Shown here one piece after another: positions 1-4,761 of a stretch of 6,850 nucleotides of DNA. The notes under the pieces are model-generated. The model ran no database searches and was not told where the DNA came from. It was given only the letters and a program-made list of their open reading frames with translations. The position numbers were made by a program, and so were the translations under genes. The stretch's first letter is position 1. Every line of letters begins with the position of its first letter. The DNA comes from Euryarchaeota archaeon UBA242 (GTDB lineage Archaea; Thermoplasmatota; Poseidoniia; Poseidoniales; Poseidoniaceae): NCBI GenBank assembly GCA_002499015.1, contig DAJY01000034.1:7103-13952 (forward strand), written 5' to 3'.

Positions 1-18
1 CAACAAGGTGTGATGCTT

Positions 19-42
19 GATGAGGGAGCGAATCCCTGCATC
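19..42. repeat. Imperfect inverted repeat (hairpin) just past the rpl10e stop
   Basis: GATG-AGGGA (19-27) pairs with TCCCT-CATC (33-37 and 39-42) around a GCGAA loop, with one bulged base at 38, giving a 9-bp stem. It begins 5 bases beyond the rpl10e stop on the minus strand, so it could form at the 3' end of that mRNA. No T-run follows within the window. It could also lie inside a neighbouring gene: the minus strand is open from an ATG at 47-45 to the edge, and plus frame 1 is open from base 1 to a stop at 73-75. Neither reading is long enough to call. Confidence 0.35.
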
Positions 43-47
43 TTCAT

Positions 48-587
48 TCAAATTAGACCCTTGAGGTGTTCGTGACCTGCAATAAGGCGAATTGTACAAG
101 GTGTTGGCATTTTCATGCTAGCCTTGCGCAATGAATCTCGCGCTAATAGGTAATTTTCAGGGTTTGTTTGAATTGACATGATTCTCTGACCACGCTTTAC
201 ACGTGCCGCAGTTCCAACGTTCTTTCCGAATGCGCAACGCATTCCTTGTGAAACACGGTCAGCACCTGCACCAGTTGCTTGCTTATTCTCTCTTAGAACA
301 TGGTGAGGGAAGGTATGAACACGAAGTGAGTATCCGTCCATTCCGGTTACCTTACGAATGGTAGAGTTTGCAATAACACGGCCTGCTTCAAGAGCAATGT
401 GACGGATTTGTACATTGTTATCGGAACGTAGTTCAATGATTACTTTGAACTCACCGACTTCAGCAGCTCTACGATTTCCAACGTGGAATTGCATAATACG
501 ATTATTTGGGACACCGCCAATATACTTGCGACGAGTATATGCTGGACCCTTGAGTTGACGATACATGGATGCTGGTTTTCGTGCCAT
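48..587 (-). CDS. rpl10e: Archaeal 50S ribosomal protein L10e (uL16 family)
   Basis: This is a structural protein of the large ribosomal subunit, the archaeal/eukaryotic counterpart of bacterial L16. The family binds 23S rRNA close to the A-site tRNA and the peptidyl-transferase region. The product is 179 residues, a normal length for archaeal L10e. It starts MARKPASMYRQLKGPAYTRR, followed by the family stretches KYIGGVPNNRIMQFHVGN, an ENKQATGAGADRVSQGMR block at about residues 99-116, and a basic GTAARVKRGQRIMSI block. The frame stays open 15 codons further upstream, to 632, but the ATG at 587-585 is chosen because the conserved N-terminus begins there and a GAGGT Shine-Dalgarno lies 6 bases before it. 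The upstream extension (MIRGPLVARLLRGLH) does not look like family sequence. The gene is transcribed divergently from the membrane-protein gene. It is the main evidence that the window is archaeal. I see no defect. Confidence 0.97.
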   Translation of the reverse strand: MARKPASMYRQLKGPAYTRRKYIGGVPNNRIMQFHVGNRRAAEVGEFKVIIELRSDNNVQIRHIALEAGRVIANSTIRKVTGMDGYSLRVHTFPHHVLRENKQATGAGADRVSQGMRCAFGKNVGTAARVKRGQRIMSIQTNPENYLLARDSLRKASMKMPTPCTIRLIAGHEHLKGLI

Positions 588-700
588 ATGTAAACCTCTA
601 AGTAACCTTGCGACCAATGGTCCCCTTATCATTGCTTTGATTGAAGCCTTATCCGCATGATATCGGAAACTTGCAAAATAGCGCTCAATCTAGCACTTTG
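588..700. promoter_or_regulatory. Divergent intergenic promoter region
   Basis: This interval separates the divergent starts of rpl10e (587, minus) and the membrane-protein gene (probably 701, plus), so it should hold promoters for both directions. The only TATA-like stretch I can point to on the plus strand is GCAAAATA at 673-680, preceded by a purine-rich GGAAAC that could serve as a BRE. Its centre is about 24 bases before the ATG at 701, the spacing expected for a leaderless archaeal transcript. On the minus strand no TATA element stands out. The element assignments are weak; that a promoter region exists here follows from gene orientation. Confidence 0.4.
594..599 (-). promoter_or_regulatory. 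Shine-Dalgarno site of rpl10e
   Basis: Read on the minus strand, the sequence is AGAGGT, followed by 6 bases (TTACAT) and then the ATG at 587-585. The match to the GGAGGTGA type of anti-16S complement and the normal spacing decide the start of rpl10e against the longer open frame reaching 632. The gene therefore has a leadered mRNA. Confidence 0.75.
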
Positions 701-1951
701 ATGAAAGCCTTCTTTTGCCCCCAACACCGCCAATCAATTATGGCAGGACGCTGGCGCAAGTTGCTGGAACAAGAAAGTGAGCATCAATGGCTCGCAATTG
801 GCATTTTTTTCCTATTCGCCATCTTGGGTGGAATCGCTATTGAAGGGACCAGTACTTTGGCTGGCGTTGATGTTGGGGCTGGTGAAGCCGCTCATGATGG
901 TTATAGGGTCCTGGACATAGTTTATTTTGATAACGGCGTGGATATTGCAAGTCAATTAACACACACATATAATCCAAGTCAGGGACATTATCTCTTCAGT
1001 CAAACTAGTACTGATACTGTAGAGATGATATATGAACCATCAGGATTTGACAAAGGCGATGAAATTCGCTTCATTAATGAAATGGGTGAGAACCGGGCGA
1101 TATTATCACTTGCCAGCACTCAACTGATTGAAATAACCCTTGGTGAACAAATTGCATCCATTAATATCAATACTAGTGATGAATTTTGGATCGATGATTA
1201 CCAAGAGAATAAAGGTCCGGAATCTGCAATGATGGTCACTCAAGAAAGTGACGGAACTTCTTCGATTAGAGCATTGTCATATTATGTTGCATCACCACCA
1301 TTATCAAATTCAAATTTAGTTAATTGGAATAACATCGTTCACTTATCCCAGGAAAAATGGGTTGCAACAGGCACTATCACAAATACTCAAAGTTCAGACG
1401 ACAGCCCTGCAAGCCCGAGTGTTCGTTCTGCAATCGGAATAATTGAATGGCAAGGAAACCTCTCTGTATCACCTGTTTTGACATCTTTTTCAACTGGTGA
1501 TGAAGGACAAATACACAACGTATTCTCCACTGGTAATTCACAAGTAATAATCGCTGCAAATACAGGAGCATATCAAGTTGAAGATGATGGATCAATCAAT
1601 GAAATAGATATTCCCTCTCAATCTGCAGTAACTGATTCACAGGGAAAAACTTGGTTTATTGGACATCAGGGGACAACCTCGATTGCGACTTTTTACAATG
1701 GAATAATTGAGATTGAGGAATTAGCAAAACCAATACCGCTAGAAATTGAAATCTCAGAATATGAAAGTGGAATGATATTTATGCATGGAATGGATGCTAG
1801 TGGGGCATTTGAAATGATGACACTGGACACCACAATACAGGATTCTATAGAGGATGGGAGAGGTTTCTTAAACTTTGCATTCCTAACCTTTTTTAGTATT
1901 GTTTTGCTTGTAATGGGCTGGACTGTATTGGATCGATTCCGTAAATATTGA
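701..1951 (+). CDS. Uncharacterised protein with two terminal membrane anchors and a large external domain
   Basis: I do not recognise this gene. From the ATG at 701 it encodes 416 residues. A basic N-terminus (GRWRK) precedes a hydrophobic segment at about residues 30-47 (WLAIGIFFLFAILGGIAI). A long acidic, Ser/Thr/Asn-rich domain without cysteines spans about 48-388. A second hydrophobic segment lies at about 389-411 (including FAFLTFFSIVLLVMGW), followed by a short basic tail (DRFRKY). Positive charges at both ends suggest that both termini are cytoplasmic and the domain faces outside. Around residues 205-350 there are beta-strand units such as KWVATGTI, QVIIAANTGAYQVEDDG and GKTWFIGHQG, which read like propeller blades; this is only a fold guess. 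The start is uncertain: TTG at 641 (436 residues), ATG at 701 or ATG at 740 (403 residues, MAGRWRK). None has a Shine-Dalgarno. I prefer 701 because of a TATA-like stretch 24 bases before it. The real gene is clear; its function is unknown. Confidence 0.85.
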   Translation: MKAFFCPQHRQSIMAGRWRKLLEQESEHQWLAIGIFFLFAILGGIAIEGTSTLAGVDVGAGEAAHDGYRVLDIVYFDNGVDIASQLTHTYNPSQGHYLFSQTSTDTVEMIYEPSGFDKGDEIRFINEMGENRAILSLASTQLIEITLGEQIASININTSDEFWIDDYQENKGPESAMMVTQESDGTSSIRALSYYVASPPLSNSNLVNWNNIVHLSQEKWVATGTITNTQSSDDSPASPSVRSAIGIIEWQGNLSVSPVLTSFSTGDEGQIHNVFSTGNSQVIIAANTGAYQVEDDGSINEIDIPSQSAVTDSQGKTWFIGHQGTTSIATFYNGIIEIEELAKPIPLEIEISEYESGMIFMHGMDASGAFEMMTLDTTIQDSIEDGRGFLNFAFLTFFSIVLLVMGWTVLDRFRKY

Positions 1952-2105
1952 AGCGATTCTTTACAGTTAATGGCGCTTTTATTTGCCGGAACTATTTTGC
2001 TAAATCACTGAGTTATTCCTCCTATGGAGGAAGTTATAGCGAGAATATTCATGTGCTATCGTCATTGACCACTACATCCGGCGTGAGCATTGACGGGGTT
2101 TTAGC
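1952..2105. promoter_or_regulatory. Intergenic region upstream of mutS (probable mutSL promoter)
   Basis: These 154 bases lie between the membrane-protein stop and the mutS start. They hold an inverted repeat at 2016-2032. Just after it are AT-rich stretches (GTTATAGC at 2033-2040, GAATATTC at 2043-2050) that could include a TATA box, implying a leader of roughly 30-45 bases. A run of four G (2095-2098), 7 bases before the ATG at 2106, is a poor Shine-Dalgarno candidate. CATTGAC occurs twice (2063-2069 and 2088-2094). No clear poly-T terminator for the upstream gene is visible; the best T-rich patch is CTTTTATTT near 1976-1984. The promoter role is inferred from position. Confidence 0.4.
2016..2032. 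repeat. Perfect 7-bp inverted repeat with 3-base spacer
   Basis: TTCCTCC, a TAT spacer, then GGAGGAA: both arms match perfectly over 7 bases, 74 bases before the mutS ATG and immediately before the AT-rich patch GTTATAGC. In DNA it could be an operator for a dimeric regulator placed at the promoter. In RNA it would be a tight hairpin whose 3' arm contains GGAGG. It is not followed by a T-run, so it does not look like a bacterial-style terminator. No start codon lies at proper spacing after the GGAGG. Confidence 0.55.
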
Positions 2106-4760
2106 ATGATAAAAAGAGGGATGATGGACCAGTTTGATGAAATCAAATCATCACACCCAGATTCAATTTTATTCTTTAGAATGGGTGATTTTTACGAGTT
2201 ATTCCACGATGATGCGGAAATCGCTTCCGAAGTACTTGGCCTTACTCTAACTTCTAGGGATAAAAAGGCCGCAGACCCAACCCGCATGGCGGGATTCCCT
2301 TGGCATGCCTTGGAAGAAAATATTCGTGGCATGCTAAAAGCCGGACACAAAGTCTGTGTTGCTGAGCAGGAAGATGAATTGAGAGAAGGTGCCAAGATTC
2401 TTGAAAGGACTGTTAGCAGAATCTACACCCCTGGTAGCTTGTATGAAGAATCTTTGCTAGGAACTGATGAAAGGTCACTTCTGATAGCAATTTGCCTTGC
2501 AAGCGATAGCCTTGGAATGGGAGTTGTTGATGCTTCAACAGGACAAGCCTGGGCCAGCACATGCCATGGTGCAGATAGATTCGCAAAGGCATTGGATGAA
2601 GTTCTTCGATGGAACCCGAGTGAGATTGTGATCTCTCCAACCGATGCTGAGGACAATACGCTTTGTGCTATGTTCTCGCATTTGGATGGCGTCACAATAA
2701 GCCAGCACAAAGCGAGTGAAGCGAAAAGAAGACAACGTTTGGCAAAGGTTCTGAAGGTTGCAGACCTTGGCCATCTGGATTTAGATGATGCTCCTTTGGC
2801 AATAGCCGCTGCTGGATTGGCCGCCGATTATCTCTCTACTATGCATATCACTGATGATGTCCCCCTTAGAGATGTTGAAATCATTGAAGAGGAAGGTCAT
2901 TTAGTACTCGACCAAACTACTCTAAGAAATTTAGAATTAACTTCAACCTTAACTGGAGAATATGAGGGTAGTTTGCTTTCTACCCTCAATAGGTGCCGTA
3001 CTGCAATGGGTCGTCGCTTGTTGAAAACATGGATATTGCGCCCTCTTGCCGACATCGATGCGATTTCTGCAAGGCATGATGCAGTCGCTGCACTAACTCG
3101 CTCATCTAGAAGACTTGATGCGCTGAGAGAGGCTCTGAAAGGTTTACGAGATATGGAAAGACTTGCAACTCAATTAGCCTATAATCGCTCAAATGGAAGA
3201 GACTTATTGGCTACCGCTATCGCATTGGAAAGGATGCCAGCGGTCATCAATCTATGTAAGGAAGCAGATAATAAATTGTTATCGCACCTATCTCTAGATT
3301 TAGATGCACTAAGTGATTTGGGCGAGGATATACGTCGCACTTTGGTAGATGAGCCACCTTTGGGACTGAAGGATGGAGGACTTATTAGAAGAGGAATTGA
3401 TGACGATATTGATGAACTACGGGACACAGCCGAGAGTGGTCATTCATGGTTCAAAGATTTGGAAACAAGTCTGAGAAATGAATTAGAAATCCCTAGTTTG
3501 AAGATTAGAATGAATAGGCAAATCGGTTGGTTTATTGAAGTCACGAAAAAACATGAAGACAAAGCCCCTGAACATTGGAGAAGAAAACAACAATTAACCA
3601 ATGGTTCCCGCTATGTTACCGATGAATTAGCACGGCGTGATGATCTATTGTTAACCGCAAGTGGGCGAGTAAAAGAATTAGAATATCGGATGTTCACAAC
3701 CATGAGGGAAAGATGTAGAACACATGTTGTAACCTTAGCAAACATTGCTGCAAGAGTTGCTTCAATCGATGTATTACAATGCTTTGCAGATGTTGCAAGG
3801 TCTCGGGCTTGGTCACGCCCAGAAATGACCGAAGGAGACCATCTAAAGGCTGAAGGAGCAAGGCATCCGGTATTGGAAACACAGAGCGGATTTGTTCCAA
3901 ATGACATCAATCTAGATGCAAAACGAAGATTTTTGTTGATCACTGGACCAAATATGGGTGGAAAGTCAACCTACTTGCGTACAACTGCCCTACTTTCTAT
4001 ATTGGCACAATCCGGTTCATTCGTCCCATGTAAAAAGGCAAGATTGGGATTGGTTGACCGCGTTTTCACAAGAGTCGGAGCAAGTGATGACTTACGAAGA
4101 GGGCGCTCAACATTCATGATGGAAATGATTGAGGTAGCGCACATTTTACGTAGGGCTACTTCACGCTCATTGGTACTATTAGACGAAATTGGCAGAGGTA
4201 CTTCTACCTTTGATGGACTATCTATTGCTTGGTCAGTAACAGAAGATATCTGCAATAGAATCGGCTCTAGAACACTATTCGCAACCCATTACCATCAATT
4301 AATTGGATTGGAGGAAGAGGTCAAGGGATTGATAAATGTCCATGTCCAAGTTGCTCAATCTGATGGTGAATTGAAATTCTTACACACTGTTGCTGACGGC
4401 CCTTGTGATGACTCATATGGAGTACAGGTTGCTGCATTAGCAGGTTTGCCAAGAGAAGTTGTTGAGAGAGCCAGTGACCTACTCGCTTTCCTAGAAAGTC
4501 AGGCCAAGGGAGCCAAAGCAGGTGAAACCGGTGCTCCTGCCTCAAGAGATAGCGGTCAAGCGAGCCTCATGGGCTATTTTGCTGCTGCAGCAATGGGTCG
4601 TTCTTCCGCTAGTCAAACTGTTGAAGTTCAGCAAATATCCCTAGAGCCAGGACAACAGGCTGTATTGGACTATTTGTCAACCATAAAGGCCGATGATTTG
4701 AGTCCAAGACAGGCACAAGATGAACTTTACAGATTGAAGAAAATGCTTGGTGGTGAATAA
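2106..4760 (+). CDS. mutS: DNA mismatch repair protein MutS (MutS1 type)
   Basis: MutS is a cytoplasmic dimeric ATPase that finds mismatches and small loops and recruits MutL. The 884 residues compare with 853 in E. coli, and all domains are present. The N-terminal mismatch domain carries GDFYELF, giving the Phe-X-Glu motif at F29/E31. The core lever region includes LRNLELT and MGRRLLKTW at about 270-305. The clamp includes the RQIGWFIEVTKKHE stretch at about 470. The ABC ATPase has Walker A GPNMGGKST (614-622, K620), the signature-like region GRSTFMMEM, Walker B LLDEIGRGTS (D693, E694) and the H-loop ATH with H728. An Ala/Gly-rich linker carrying a PIP-like peptide (818-825) leads to a C-terminal segment ending DDLSPRQAQDELYRLKKML, which resembles the E. 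coli oligomerisation tail. The start at 2106 (ATG) fits family alignment, since MMDQF matches the PMMQQY region; ATGs at 2121 and 2124 are alternatives. No defects are visible. mutL follows directly, as one transcription unit. Confidence 0.98.
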   Translation: MIKRGMMDQFDEIKSSHPDSILFFRMGDFYELFHDDAEIASEVLGLTLTSRDKKAADPTRMAGFPWHALEENIRGMLKAGHKVCVAEQEDELREGAKILERTVSRIYTPGSLYEESLLGTDERSLLIAICLASDSLGMGVVDASTGQAWASTCHGADRFAKALDEVLRWNPSEIVISPTDAEDNTLCAMFSHLDGVTISQHKASEAKRRQRLAKVLKVADLGHLDLDDAPLAIAAAGLAADYLSTMHITDDVPLRDVEIIEEEGHLVLDQTTLRNLELTSTLTGEYEGSLLSTLNRCRTAMGRRLLKTWILRPLADIDAISARHDAVAALTRSSRRLDALREALKGLRDMERLATQLAYNRSNGRDLLATAIALERMPAVINLCKEADNKLLSHLSLDLDALSDLGEDIRRTLVDEPPLGLKDGGLIRRGIDDDIDELRDTAESGHSWFKDLETSLRNELEIPSLKIRMNRQIGWFIEVTKKHEDKAPEHWRRKQQLTNGSRYVTDELARRDDLLLTASGRVKELEYRMFTTMRERCRTHVVTLANIAARVASIDVLQCFADVARSRAWSRPEMTEGDHLKAEGARHPVLETQSGFVPNDINLDAKRRFLLITGPNMGGKSTYLRTTALLSILAQSGSFVPCKKARLGLVDRVFTRVGASDDLRRGRSTFMMEMIEVAHILRRATSRSLVLLDEIGRGTSTFDGLSIAWSVTEDICNRIGSRTLFATHYHQLIGLEEEVKGLINVHVQVAQSDGELKFLHTVADGPCDDSYGVQVAALAGLPREVVERASDLLAFLESQAKGAKAGETGAPASRDSGQASLMGYFAAAAMGRSSASQTVEVQQISLEPGQQAVLDYLSTIKADDLSPRQAQDELYRLKKMLGGE
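4557..4580 (+). other. PIP-box-like clamp-binding peptide in MutS (QASLMGYF, residues 818-825)
   Basis: The eight residues Q-A-S-L-M-G-Y-F fit the PCNA-interacting consensus Q-x-x-[LIM]-x-x-[FY]-[FY] at all four constrained positions. They lie in a low-complexity linker between the ATPase domain and the C-terminal tail, the same region where E. coli MutS carries its beta-clamp peptide QMSLL (about 812-816). The first five residues, QASLM, also resemble that bacterial peptide. PCNA binding is inferred, not shown. Confidence 0.6.
4749..4756 (+). promoter_or_regulatory. Shine-Dalgarno of mutL inside the mutS 3' end
   Basis: GGTGGTGA matches the ideal GGAGGTGA in 7 of 8 positions and lies 5 bases before the TTG at 4762. 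The same bases encode most of the last codons of MutS (Gly-Gly-Glu, then TAA at 4758-4760). This decides the mutL start in favour of TTG 4762 over the in-frame TTG 4747, GTG 4750 and GTG 4753, which would lie upstream of or within the site. It also implies that mutL translation is coupled to ribosomes finishing mutS. Confidence 0.7.
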
Positions 4761-4761
4761 A

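Noticed and set aside
1..44. Possible 3' half of a tRNA around GGGAGCGAATCCC
   Set aside because: The loop AGCGAAT lacks the invariant TTC of the T-loop, the T-stem is imperfect, and no anticodon arm with U33 fits the preceding bases.
588..632. N-terminal extension of rpl10e by 15 codons to an ATG at 632
   Set aside because: The conserved family N-terminus begins at MARKPAS, and a good Shine-Dalgarno (AGAGGT) lies 6 bases before that ATG; the extension is not family-like and would itself cover the Shine-Dalgarno.
1377..1595. Minus-strand open frame inside the membrane-protein gene
   Set aside because: Entirely antisense to a well-formed gene; its Leu/Gln/His-rich composition looks like a shadow, and no start signal is visible.
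1976..1984. Terminator after the membrane-protein gene (CTTTTATTT)
   Set aside because: Interrupted, short T-tract; not convincing as a poly-T archaeal terminator.
2192..4545. Several minus-strand open frames of 67-110 codons inside mutS
   Set aside because: All are antisense to highly conserved MutS sequence, have shadow-like composition and lack start signals or motifs.
4648..4674. A second PIP-like peptide in MutS (QQAVLDYL)
   Set aside because: It lacks the terminal aromatic pair; it lies in the segment leading into the C-terminal oligomerisation tail and is better read as part of that fold.
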